Source of the DNA: an uncultured Janibacter sp.
GTDB taxonomy: Bacteria > Actinomycetota > Actinomycetes > Actinomycetales > Dermatophilaceae
Reading direction: 5' to 3'
DNA: 7,410 nt
NCBI GenBank assembly: GCA_946222495.1
Contig: CAMICF010000146.1
Coordinates: 1 to 7,410, forward strand
This document shows positions 1-5,085 of the stretch, one piece after another; the first letter of the stretch is position 1, and each line of letters begins with the position of its first letter. Under the pieces are notes generated by a model. That model had not been told where the DNA came from, did not search any database, and worked only from the letters and a program-made list of their open reading frames with translations. Position numbers and translations under genes: made by a program.

Positions 1-320
1 CGCTCCTCGTCGACCTCGCGATCACGGTGGCCGTGTGGGCGCGCGGGGCGTGGAGTGCCCGCCTCGCGCTGGGTGCCGTGGCGTCAGCGGTGGTCTCGGG
101 AGTCGTGCTCGTCGGGCTGCTGCTCGGCGATCTCCTCCTCACCGATGTGCCGGCGGCCGTCGAGGACACCTTCGGGTGGCCCGCCGACTGGACCCTGTCG
201 GTCCCGACGGTTGCCGTCGGTGTCCTCGTGATCTGCGGCTGGGAGGCCGTGACCGCCCTTCGTCACCTGCGGGACAGTCGTCGCGCCGGTGAGCCGGTCG
301 TGTCGAAGCCGGCTCAGTAG
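1..320 (+). CDS. Partial membrane protein, C-terminal part, function unknown
   Basis: The reading frame is open from the left edge (first full codon at base 3) to a TAG at 318-320, giving 105 visible residues. The GTG at 27 is in frame, but the residues before it (LLVDLAIT) are already hydrophobic and continue a helix, so the true start most likely lies outside the window. Three hydrophobic stretches are visible: the first at the very start, a second in the V/L/G-rich run ending LLLGDLLL, and a third around VPTVAVGVLVICGWEAV. A short basic, polar tail follows (RHLRDSRRAGE). This suggests an integral membrane protein with a cytoplasmic C-terminus. I recognise no family signature and assign no function. 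Its last 7 bases overlap the 3' end of the convergent PH-domain gene, so any terminator must lie inside coding sequence. Confidence 0.72.
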   Translation, partial: LLVDLAITVAVWARGAWSARLALGAVASAVVSGVVLVGLLLGDLLLTDVPAAVEDTFGWPADWTLSVPTVAVGVLVICGWEAVTALRHLRDSRRAGEPVVSKPAQ

Positions 321-1066
321 TCGTACGGCTCGTACGGCGGCAGCTCGCCGGTGTCCGAGTCGTGGTCGCGTCGCACGAGGTCGGGGCTGCGGTAGATCGA
401 GCCGTCACGGCTCCGTCCCGTGCCGATGCCCACGGTCGGGTCCGCCTCTCTGGTCGAAGGGGGCCCTCCGACGTACATGCCGTCGACGACACCCAGCCGC
501 GTGGCGTAGTCCCGCGAGGTCTCGACCGCTGGCGCCTCGTCCTCGTGGTAGCTCTCGTCGTCCACGTGGTGCATGCCGAAGACCACGGCGCAGATGGCCC
601 GGTAGTTGTTGTCCGGGTCGGGCACGAAGGAGATCCGCGAGAGGGCCTGGTCCTGCCCGGCGCTCTCGAGGACGAAGGTGCCGTAGCCGAGGACGCGGCC
701 GAGCAACGAGCGCTCGTAGCCCATGTCGGTGACCTTCTTCAGCGGCATCATCGAGACCTTGTGGTTGATCCACCCCTCGAAGAGGACGATCCGCTTGTCG
801 GTGGCCACGACCCGCGTGTGACGCCACTCGATCCAGTGCCACGCGGCCCAGCCCACGACGGCGAGCCAGGCGAACCAGACATAGGTGAGGATCCCGCTGT
901 TCGCGTCGCTCACCGCGACGTCGACCCACAGGCAGAGTGCGGTGGCCGCGATGACGGCGAGGAAGGGCTTGAGCAGGACGATCACGTGGTGCCGGATCTC
1001 CGCCACCGGGTTCTCGCCGGGGAGGAGATAGCGCCGCAGGCCCTTGTGGGCGACCTGCTCGGCCAT
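314..1066 (-). CDS. Membrane-anchored bacterial PH-domain protein (bPH_2/YdbS-like)
   Basis: This 250-aa protein has two adjacent hydrophobic helices (about residues 27-50 and 57-77), followed by a region of about 82-165 that reads as a bacterial PH (bPH_2, YdbS-like) domain. Its features are a TRVVATDKRIVLFEGW strand pair, MMPLKKVTDMGYERSLLGR, then GYGTFVLESAGQ and a closing ISFVPDPDN stretch. Residues 166-250 are acidic, Gly/Pro/Tyr-rich and probably disordered, ending YEPYDY. bPH_2 proteins are membrane-associated and mostly of unknown biochemical role; binding to lipid or protein at the membrane is inference. The ATG at 1066 lies 2 nt after the stop of the upstream small-peptide gene, with an AGAGG Shine-Dalgarno inside that gene (1072-1076), so the two are very probably translated together. 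The start is supported by that spacing. The 3' end overlaps the convergent gene by 7 bp. Confidence 0.88.
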   Translation of the reverse strand: MAEQVAHKGLRRYLLPGENPVAEIRHHVIVLLKPFLAVIAATALCLWVDVAVSDANSGILTYVWFAWLAVVGWAAWHWIEWRHTRVVATDKRIVLFEGWINHKVSMMPLKKVTDMGYERSLLGRVLGYGTFVLESAGQDQALSRISFVPDPDNNYRAICAVVFGMHHVDDESYHEDEAPAVETSRDYATRLGVVDGMYVGGPPSTREADPTVGIGTGRSRDGSIYRSPDLVRRDHDSDTGELPPYEPYDY

Positions 1067-1068
1067 GA

Positions 1069-1242
1069 CTACCTCTTGATGAGCGAGTCGAAGAAGCGCC
1101 CGATGTTCTGCACGCCGTTGGCGATGACCTCCCAGGCGGAGCCGACGATGTTCGCGGCCTCGTCGGGTGAGGTGAGGATGGCGTAGAGCAGGAAGATCGT
1201 GAGCAGCCAGAGGACGATCTTCTTGATCGGCGGCGTGTTCAT
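1069..1242 (-). CDS. Small single-helix membrane protein, function unknown
   Basis: This 57-residue peptide starts MNTPPIKKIV, continues through one hydrophobic helix (about residues 8-23, rich in L/I/V/F), and ends in an amphipathic segment (NIVGSAWEVIANGVQNIGRFFDSLIKR). The frame is open for ten more codons upstream, to an earlier ATG at 1272. I prefer the ATG at 1242 because it directly precedes the basic-plus-hydrophobic topogenic segment and has a GGAG 11 nt upstream (1254-1257). The positive residues before the helix (KK) predict an N-in, C-out arrangement. The gene is the first of a two-gene operon: its TAG is 2 nt from the ATG of the PH-domain gene, which implies linked function. A partner or targeting subunit for the PH protein is a reasonable guess, not something shown by sequence. 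No family function is known to me. Confidence 0.78.
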   Translation of the reverse strand: MNTPPIKKIVLWLLTIFLLYAILTSPDEAANIVGSAWEVIANGVQNIGRFFDSLIKR

Positions 1243-1303
1243 GACTCGGTGTTCTCCGTCAGTGGCGGGCATTCCGGCCCGAGCGGGCGCAGAGGGACGT
1301 TCC

Positions 1304-1332
1304 AGTGTGGCAGATGTGACGAGTGTGACGAC
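1304..1332. repeat. Imperfect tandem 9-bp repeats upstream of the small-peptide/PH operon
   Basis: Three consecutive 9-mers are visible on the + strand: GTGTGGCAG (1305-1313), ATGTGACGA (1314-1322) and GTGTGACGA (1323-1331). The last two differ at one base. They lie 60-90 bp upstream of the ATG of the small membrane peptide gene, just past the stop of upp, where a promoter for the minus-strand operon would be expected. On the minus strand a weak hexamer pair, TCGTCA and CACACT separated by 16 bp, falls within the repeats. They could be half-sites for a regulator or chance in GC-rich DNA. The 1243-1353 gap holds no other feature I can support. Confidence 0.3.
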
Positions 1333-1353
1333 GCAGCGGTCGCGATGGGCGCG

Positions 1354-1992
1354 TCAGACGATCCCGTAGAGCCGGTCCCCGGCGTCGCCCAGCCCCGGGA
1401 CGATGTAGCCGTTGGCGTCGAGCTTGTCGTCGATGGCGCCGGTGACGAGGGTGATCGGGACGTTGAGCCCCCCGAGCTCGCGCTCCATGGCCTCGATGCC
1501 CTCGGGCGCGGCGATGAGCGTGACGGCGGTGATGTCGTCGGCGCCCCGCTCGACGAGGTACTGGATCGACATCGCCAGCGTCCCGCCGGTCGCGAGCATC
1601 GGGTCGATGACGTAGCACTGGCGACCGGAGAGGTCGTCCGGCAGCCGGTTGGCGTAGGTGACGGCCTCGAGGGTCTCCTCGTTGCGCAGCATCCCGAGGA
1701 AGCCCACCTCGGCGGTCGGCAGCAGCCGGACCATGCCCTCGAGCATCCCGAGCCCGGCGCGCAGGATCGGCACGACGAGCGGCTTGGGCGTCGACAGCTT
1801 CATCCCCGTCGTGGCGGCGACCGGCGTCTCGATGTCGAAGGGGATGCAGCGCACCTCCCGCGTCGCCTCGTAGGCGAGGAGGGTGACGAGCTCGTCGACG
1901 AGACGGCGAAAGGTGGGGCTGTCGGTGTCCTTGCGACGCAGGTAGGTCAGCTTGTGGGCGATGAGCGGATGGTCGGGGACGATGACGCGCAT
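1354..1992 (-). CDS. upp: Uracil phosphoribosyltransferase
   Basis: The enzyme converts uracil and PRPP to UMP and pyrophosphate, the pyrimidine salvage step, in the cytoplasm. The 212-aa product matches the usual length of about 208-212. Family hallmarks are visible: N-terminal DHPLIAHKLTYLR (residues 7-19) and DSPTFRRLVDELVTLLAYEATR (24-45); VVPILRAGLGML (73-84); the PRPP-binding loop IDPMLATGGTLA (129-140); and the C-terminal uracil-binding segment GYIVPGLGDAGDRLYG (195-210). The start is ATG at 1992, matching the canonical MRVxVxDHPL opening. There is no Shine-Dalgarno sequence; instead a TAGTTT -10-like hexamer lies 7 nt upstream, so a leaderless transcript is likely. The gene diverges from tadA with only 33 bp between starts and is followed downstream, same strand, by the small-peptide/PH operon after 111 bp. 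All key motifs appear intact. Confidence 0.97.
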   Translation of the reverse strand: MRVIVPDHPLIAHKLTYLRRKDTDSPTFRRLVDELVTLLAYEATREVRCIPFDIETPVAATTGMKLSTPKPLVVPILRAGLGMLEGMVRLLPTAEVGFLGMLRNEETLEAVTYANRLPDDLSGRQCYVIDPMLATGGTLAMSIQYLVERGADDITAVTLIAAPEGIEAMERELGGLNVPITLVTGAIDDKLDANGYIVPGLGDAGDRLYGIV

Positions 1993-1999
1993 GGGGCCG

Positions 2000-2005
2000 A
2001 AACTA
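2000..2005 (-). promoter_or_regulatory. Candidate -10 element for a leaderless upp transcript
   Basis: The minus strand reads TAGTTT, fitting the actinobacterial TANNNT -10 consensus, and ends 7 nt before the upp ATG (1992). Transcription would start at or next to the A of the start codon. This agrees with the lack of any purine-rich ribosome binding site there. No convincing -35 is seen; GTCACC about 19 bp upstream is a weak candidate that would lie in the tadA 5' codons. Confidence 0.5.
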
Positions 2006-2025
2006 CCGTGCGAGAGACTGGGTGG

Positions 2026-2511
2026 GTGACTCACGACCCCGCTCGACCCCGCCGCACCGCCGAGGAGGCGTGGATGGCCCGCGCCCTGGCCCTGGCGGCT
2101 GAGGCGGGCGCCGACGGTGACGTCCCGGTGGGCGCCGTCGTCGTCGATGCCGCCGGCGCGGTCATCGGCGAAGGGCGCAACACCCGCGAGCGGGACGGTG
2201 ACCCCACCGGCCACGCGGAGGTGCTCGCCCTGCGCGCGGCAGCGGTGGCGAAGGGGGAGTGGCGCCTGGAGGGGTGCACGCTCGTCGTCACCCTCGAGCC
2301 GTGCCCGATGTGCGCGGGTGCCGCGCTGCTCGCGCGGGTGCCGCGGATCGCCCTCGGTGCCTGGGACCCGAAGATGGGCGCCTGCGGCTCGGTGTGGGAC
2401 GTCGTGCGCGACCGGCGCTCGACCCACCGCGTCGAGGTCCTCGGTGGGGTGCGCGAGAGCGAGTGCGGGCTGCTGCTCACCGACTTCTTCGACGGGCGCA
2501 GGAGCGGGTGA
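2026..2511 (+). CDS. tadA: tRNA-specific adenosine deaminase
   Basis: TadA deaminates the wobble adenosine (A34) of tRNA-Arg(ACG) to inosine so that one tRNA reads CGU, CGC and CGA. The 161-aa product has the cytidine/deoxycytidylate deaminase fold signatures: VPVGAVVVD (33-41), the zinc ligand and proton-shuttle motif HAE (H63, E65), and PCPMC (C93 and C96 as the other zinc ligands) in TLEPCPMCAGA. WDPKMGACGSVWD (113-125) is the typical TadA/GuaD-like segment, and the family's usual length is 150-170 aa. I chose the GTG at 2026, which keeps the conserved N-terminal helix (EEAWMARALALA). An in-frame ATG at 2074 has a good GAGGAG (2062-2067) but would remove part of that helix. The stop overlaps the ATG of the GNAT gene in a TGATG, so the two are one operon. 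The gene is divergent from upp. Confidence 0.95.
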   Translation: MTHDPARPRRTAEEAWMARALALAAEAGADGDVPVGAVVVDAAGAVIGEGRNTRERDGDPTGHAEVLALRAAAVAKGEWRLEGCTLVVTLEPCPMCAGAALLARVPRIALGAWDPKMGACGSVWDVVRDRRSTHRVEVLGGVRESECGLLLTDFFDGRRSG

Positions 2512-3209
2512 TGGCCGCCCCGGGCGACCGCCCTTCGTCCACGGTGCGGACGTACGTCGCCGGGGACCGCGAGGCGCTGTCCGCCCTCTTCGAGCGGGCC
2601 GGCGAGGGCTCGCCGACGGGTGAGCTCTGGGGCCACGCGGCATCGGAGCGGTCGGTCTACCTCGACCCGTACGTCGAGCACTGCCCCGACTCGCTCTTCC
2701 TCGCGGAGCGTGACGGGCGGCTCGTCGGGTACCTCGCCGGCTGCCCGGACCCGGCGGCGCTGCCCGCGGAGGACACGCTCATCGGTCGGGCCCTCTCCTC
2801 CCCGCGGGTGCTGGCGCGGCCGGCGACGATCCGCTTCGTCGGGCGCAGCCTGGGGGACGTCCTCTCGGCACGTGCCCGCCGGCGTCCCCTCGCCTCGGGG
2901 TCGCTCGAGGACCCGCGGTGGCCGGCCCACCTCCACATGAACCTTGCCCCCGAGGCGCGGGGCACCGGGGCCGCGGCCGCCCTCATGGACGCCTGGCTGG
3001 AGCAGCTCGCCCACCTCCGCGTGCCGGGGTGCTACCTGCAGACGCTCGCCGAGAACCCGCGCGCGGTGCGCTTCTTCGGCAAGGCCGGCTTCGCCGCCCA
3101 CGGGCCCGCACCCCTCGTCCCGGGCGTGCGCCACGAAGGGGGACGGGTGCACCAGGTGACGATGGTCCGGGACGTCGCGACGCCGACGGATTCGGACCGC
3201 GGGCGGTGA
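2511..3209 (+). CDS. GNAT-family N-acetyltransferase
   Basis: The 232-aa product ends with a clear GNAT core: HLHMNLAPEARGTGAAAALMDAWLEQL (about 140-166) contains motif A with the acetyl-CoA pyrophosphate-binding R-G-T-G-A run. It is followed by LQTLAENPRAVRFFGKAGF (about 176-194), the motif B region with the usual N-P-x-A-x-x-F/Y-x-x-x-G-F. The N-terminal half (SLFLAERDGRLVGYLAGC, 61-78) supplies the early beta strands. The segment at about 79-135 is long, charged and unusual, and makes the protein larger than minimal GNATs of about 150 aa. The substrate cannot be told from sequence. The ATG at 2511 overlaps the tadA TGA and has AGGAG (2500-2504) 6 nt upstream, a firm start and clear evidence of translational coupling. 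A role linked to tadA is not implied by any known pathway. A GTG one codon earlier is possible but less favoured. Confidence 0.9.
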   Translation: MAAPGDRPSSTVRTYVAGDREALSALFERAGEGSPTGELWGHAASERSVYLDPYVEHCPDSLFLAERDGRLVGYLAGCPDPAALPAEDTLIGRALSSPRVLARPATIRFVGRSLGDVLSARARRRPLASGSLEDPRWPAHLHMNLAPEARGTGAAAALMDAWLEQLAHLRVPGCYLQTLAENPRAVRFFGKAGFAAHGPAPLVPGVRHEGGRVHQVTMVRDVATPTDSDRGR

Positions 3210-3220
3210 CCTTGTACAGT
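3191..3220 (+). promoter_or_regulatory. Promoter of tRNA-Ser(CGA)
   Basis: A -10 TACAGT (3215-3220) fits TANNNT and sits 7 nt before the mature tRNA 5' end at 3228. TTCGGA (3191-3196) is a partial -35 match at 18-bp spacing and lies in the last codons of the GNAT gene. The predicted transcription start (about 3227-3228) coincides with the tRNA 5' end, leaving almost no leader. Confidence 0.5.
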
Positions 3221-3227
3221 GCTCCGC

Positions 3228-3317
3228 GGTGGCGTGTCCGAGCGGCCTAAGGAGAACGCCTCGAAAGCGTTTGTCGGTTGACGCCGACCGTGGGTTCAAA
3301 TCCCACCGCCACCGCCA
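3228..3317 (+). tRNA. tRNA-Ser (anticodon CGA)
   Basis: A complete 90-nt class II tRNA is visible. The acceptor strands GGTGGCG (3228-3234) and CGCCACC (3307-3313) pair over all 7 positions, followed by discriminator G (3314), which is the serine identity base in bacteria, and an encoded CCA (3315-3317). The anticodon stem AACGC/GCGTT (3255-3259 with 3267-3271) encloses the loop CTCGAAA with anticodon CGA at 3262-3264, reading the UCG codon. The long variable arm (3272-3289) forms a GTCGG/CCGAC stem, as expected for tRNA-Ser, and the T arm is GTGGG-TTCAAAT-CCCAC (3290-3306). The gene lies 18 nt after the GNAT stop, with its own promoter and terminator. No integrase or attachment-site duplication is seen beside it. 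Confidence 0.97.
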
Positions 3318-3320
3318 GCT

Positions 3321-3360
3321 GCAGAAGGTCCCGTCCGGAGCTCCGGGCGGGACCTTTTGC
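3321..3360 (+). terminator. Intrinsic terminator of tRNA-Ser(CGA)
   Basis: Bases 3321-3338 pair with 3343-3360 as an almost perfect long stem. There are G-T wobbles at 3324/3357 and 3334/3347 and an AGCT tetraloop inside a central GAGCTC. The descending arm carries TTTT (3355-3358), giving a rho-independent terminator 3 nt after the tRNA CCA. It also lies 7 bp past the stop of the convergent membrane gene, so it may stop minus-strand transcripts too, although that strand lacks a good U tract. Confidence 0.88.
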
Positions 3361-3367
3361 TGTGCGC

Positions 3368-3994
3368 TCAGCCCGCCTCGACCTCCAGGCGCGACTGGCG
3401 GACGACGAGGACCGTGAGCGTGATGAGGCCGAGGACGGCGAGGGCCCACCACACGACGAAGGCGACGGCGCCGGGCGGGTTCGTGAAGATCTGGATCCCG
3501 CCGAAGAAGCCGATGAAGACTCCGGCGACGAGGACGAGCCCCACCGTCATGCCGGCCTTCATGCTGACGTCCCCGGAGAGCGCGACGACGATGGCGGTGA
3601 ACCACGCGAAGGAAGCGCACATGTAGAACGCAACGAGGAGGAGGGACCCGGGGTCGGTGACCAGGGTCGAGGCCACGACGTCGCCGGGGGCGCTGTCGCC
3701 GACGATCAGCGGCCACGCGGACATGACGACGAGGCTCGTGACCGTCGCCACCGGAACCGTGAGGACGAAGAGGATCGACGGTCTGCCGTCGAGGTACTGG
3801 AAGTCGGGGCGGCTCAGGATCATGGCGAAGGCCCAGGTGAAGGGAATCATCCCGGCGAGGATGGCGGTCAGGGTCGGGTCCGCGTGGATGATCTCGTAGG
3901 TCTTCTGGCTCCTGATCCCCCACTGTGCAGCGGCGAAGAGCGTCGCGGTGGTGAAGACACCGGTCCCGAAGGCGTACCCGGCGGCGTGCTTCAC
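3368..3994 (-). CDS. Six-helix integral membrane protein, function unknown
   Basis: This 208-aa hydrophobic protein has six probable membrane helices at about residues 6-26, 42-61, 73-99, 116-141, 149-171 and 176-198. The loops are short and the C-terminal tail (RQSRLEVEAG) is brief. Loop 1 carries RSQKTYEIIHADP and loop 2 SRPDFQYLDGRP; both would lie on the same side or be re-entrant depending on topology. I see no transporter, peptidase or sensor signature and give no function. The GTG at 3994 is chosen because it is the only NTG start after an in-frame TAA at 4070-4072 and precedes the first helix directly; the Shine-Dalgarno (GGACGGAC) is poor. It appears to be a single-gene unit: 137 bp separate it from the LytR_C gene upstream, and it converges on the tRNA-Ser terminator. 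Confidence 0.85.
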   Translation of the reverse strand: MKHAAGYAFGTGVFTTATLFAAAQWGIRSQKTYEIIHADPTLTAILAGMIPFTWAFAMILSRPDFQYLDGRPSILFVLTVPVATVTSLVVMSAWPLIVGDSAPGDVVASTLVTDPGSLLLVAFYMCASFAWFTAIVVALSGDVSMKAGMTVGLVLVAGVFIGFFGGIQIFTNPPGAVAFVVWWALAVLGLITLTVLVVRQSRLEVEAG

Positions 3995-4131
3995 GTCCGT
4001 CCGCCAGCTCGGGATGGCGTTGAGGACGCGCGTGCCGTGCGGTCGGTCCGGTCGAGGGGGCTCGGGTGGTTAGTGGACCTCGTGCATGCCCACCAGTGTG
4101 TCGCGCCGCTGGTGTCGGCGGACCACCACCC

Positions 4132-4623
4132 TCAGCAGCTGGGAGCCCGCTCCTCGCTCACGAGCCGCTCGTACTCGGGCCCGACGACGACGTCGACCGT
4201 CGCGTCCTCCCGGTCGTCGTCGACGTCCTCCGCCTCGCCGAAGTGCTCGGCGAGCAGCTCGGCCCCCTTCGCGCCGCTCGGACCGTGGCGCAGCTCGCCG
4301 CGGCCGGAGACCTCGCTCTCGTTGTCGATGGACGTGACGTCGAAGCCGCGCTTCTTCAGGTCCTCCCGGACGTCGGCGGCCACACCGGCGCGCCCGGCCG
4401 CGTTGAAGACGTGCACCTCGACCTGCTCGGGCTTCACCTCGCACGTCGGCGTCGAGGAGGTGGCGTCGGGGGAGTCCTGGTCGGCGCCGTCCTGGGTGAG
4501 GTACGACAGCGCGTACCAGGTCGCGAAGAACACGAGGAGCAGGACGAGGACCACCGTGACGACGGAGCGCCTCCGTCGCGCCCTCGCCTCGGACGATCGT
4601 CCGTAGTACTCGTCGGCGGACAT
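4132..4623 (-). CDS. LytR C-terminal (LytR_C) domain protein, membrane-anchored
   Basis: The 163-aa product has a basic N-terminal cytoplasmic stretch (about 1-19, ending RARRRR), one membrane helix (20-42, VVTVVLVLLLVFFATWYALSYL), an acidic Ser/Thr linker (43-60) and a LytR_C domain. That domain (about 66-150) begins VEVHVFNAAGRAGVAADVREDLKKRGF, the family's typical xVxVxNaxGraGlA opening, and returns at ATVDVVVGPEYERL. LytR_C occurs at the end of LytR-CpsA-Psr wall-polymer ligases and as stand-alone membrane-anchored proteins in actinobacteria. Here the LCP catalytic domain is absent, so ligase activity is not expected; binding to a wall component is inference. Topology predicts the domain outside the cell. 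It has only two cysteines, C61 and the C-terminal C163, both extracytoplasmic. The ATG at 4623 is 1 nt after the stop of the ParB-like gene, so the pair is an operon. Confidence 0.9.
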   Translation of the reverse strand: MSADEYYGRSSEARARRRRSVVTVVLVLLLVFFATWYALSYLTQDGADQDSPDATSSTPTCEVKPEQVEVHVFNAAGRAGVAADVREDLKKRGFDVTSIDNESEVSGRGELRHGPSGAKGAELLAEHFGEAEDVDDDREDATVDVVVGPEYERLVSEERAPSC

Positions 4624-4624
4624 G

Positions 4625-4924
4625 TCAGTCGGCCAGCTCGAGCACGCGGGCGTGGACGGTGTGGCGCTGCTGCAGCGCGGCGCGCAGGGCGCGGTGCAGG
4701 CCGTCCTCGAGGTACATCCGGTTGCGCCACATCACGACGTGCGGGAAGAGGTCGCCGTAGAAGGTCGAGTCCTCGGCGAGGAGGTCGTGGAGGTTGAGCG
4801 CGCTCTTCGTCGTCGTCAGCTGCTCCAGCCGCACGGCCCGCGGCGGGACATCGGACCACTCCCGGGGGGTGGTCCGGCCGTGGTCGGGGTAGGGGCGGGC
4901 ATCGCCGACGGACTTGAAGATCAC
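4625..4924 (-). CDS. Small ParB/sulfiredoxin-like conserved protein
   Basis: The 99-aa protein starts MIFKSVGDARPYPDHG and has a central segment VRLEQLTTTKSALNLHDLLAEDSTFYGDLF (31-60) and a terminal segment YLEDGLHRALRAALQQRHTVHARVLEL (71-97). The order I/V-x-L-x-x-L ... D-G-x-H-R-x-x-R-A-A ... V-x-A-R-V resembles the ParB/sulfiredoxin N-terminal fold, whose hallmark is D-G-x-H-R. This is motif-level inference. From memory, similar actinobacterial proteins are sometimes labelled VapB-family antitoxins, but no toxin gene is adjacent and no AbrB/MazE-like DNA-binding motif is seen, so I would not call it an antitoxin. GTG at 4924 is chosen because it gives the short MIFK opening. A TATCGT hexamer lies 6 nt upstream with no Shine-Dalgarno, so it is probably leaderless. 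It is followed after 1 nt by the LytR_C gene and is divergent from nagZ. Confidence 0.85.
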   Translation of the reverse strand: MIFKSVGDARPYPDHGRTTPREWSDVPPRAVRLEQLTTTKSALNLHDLLAEDSTFYGDLFPHVVMWRNRMYLEDGLHRALRAALQQRHTVHARVLELAD

Positions 4925-4930
4925 GCCGAC

Positions 4931-4936
4931 ACGATA
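4931..4936 (-). promoter_or_regulatory. Candidate -10 element for the ParB-like/LytR_C operon
   Basis: The minus strand reads TATCGT (fits TANNNT), ending 6 nt before the GTG start at 4924. There is no ribosome binding site in this gap, so a leaderless mRNA is the simplest reading. The overlapping CATTAT two to three bases upstream is an alternative. A -35 at the expected distance is not evident (G/C run at 4954-4959). Confidence 0.45.
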
Positions 4937-5009
4937 ATGAGGGAGGACCGGAAGGGGGCGTGCACACCTCGCCCTTGTGACCGAGTCTTCATCCGTGGGG
5001 CGTCTCCGG

Positions 5010-5038
5010 TTGCGGGCCTCCGGAGGCGTCGTTACGTT
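5010..5038 (+). promoter_or_regulatory. Candidate promoter of the nagZ-namZ operon with an operator in its spacer
   Basis: TTGCGG (5010-5015) and TACGTT (5033-5038) are separated by exactly 17 bp and fit a housekeeping-type promoter, placing the transcript start near 5045 and giving a leader of about 60 nt. The spacer contains the perfect 12-bp palindrome GCCTCCGGAGGC (5016-5027), immediately after the -35. Such a position suits a repressor or a MerR-type spacer-binding activator. Both the promoter and its regulation are inferred from sequence. Confidence 0.4.
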
Positions 5039-5039
5039 G

Positions 5040-5085
5040 CGCAGACTGCGATTCCGGCTGGAATCCGTTGACATCACAGGTGATG
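5040..5085 (+). promoter_or_regulatory. Cluster of three inverted repeats in the nagZ leader
   Basis: Three perfect short inverted repeats follow the candidate promoter: CGCAG-A-CTGCG (5040-5050), GATTCC-GGCT-GGAATC (5050-5065) and CATCAC-AG-GTGATG (5072-5085). They end 9 bp before the AGGAGG ribosome binding site at 5095-5100. They may be operator half-site pairs over and downstream of the transcription start, or form small RNA hairpins. The CATCAC/GTGATG element looks most like a dimeric repressor site. The regulator cannot be named. Confidence 0.4.

Noticed and set aside
3228..3330. Open frames across the tRNA on both strands, including one on the minus strand with a WDLNPRSAS...LRPLGHATAEH stretch.
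   Set aside because: These are translations of the tRNA-Ser gene and its antisense, a known source of false proteins; the tRNA fold explains every base.
4073..4090. Five-codon open frame MHEVH upstream of the six-helix gene as a leader peptide.
   Set aside because: No ribosome binding site, no downstream attenuator hairpin, and such a short frame is expected by chance.
4104..4120. Hairpin CGCCG-CTGGTGT-CGGCG just after the LytR_C stop as a terminator.
   Set aside because: The stem is only 5 bp with a 7-nt loop and no T tract follows on the minus strand; not enough to call.
3228..4131. tRNA-Ser as an integration site for a genomic island.
   Set aside because: No integrase, no repeated tRNA 3' end downstream and no composition shift; neighbours look like ordinary chromosomal genes.
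4132..4924. Type II toxin-antitoxin module.
   Set aside because: The small protein has a ParB-like rather than antitoxin-like motif, and its partner is a membrane LytR_C protein, not a PIN-domain or RelE-like toxin.
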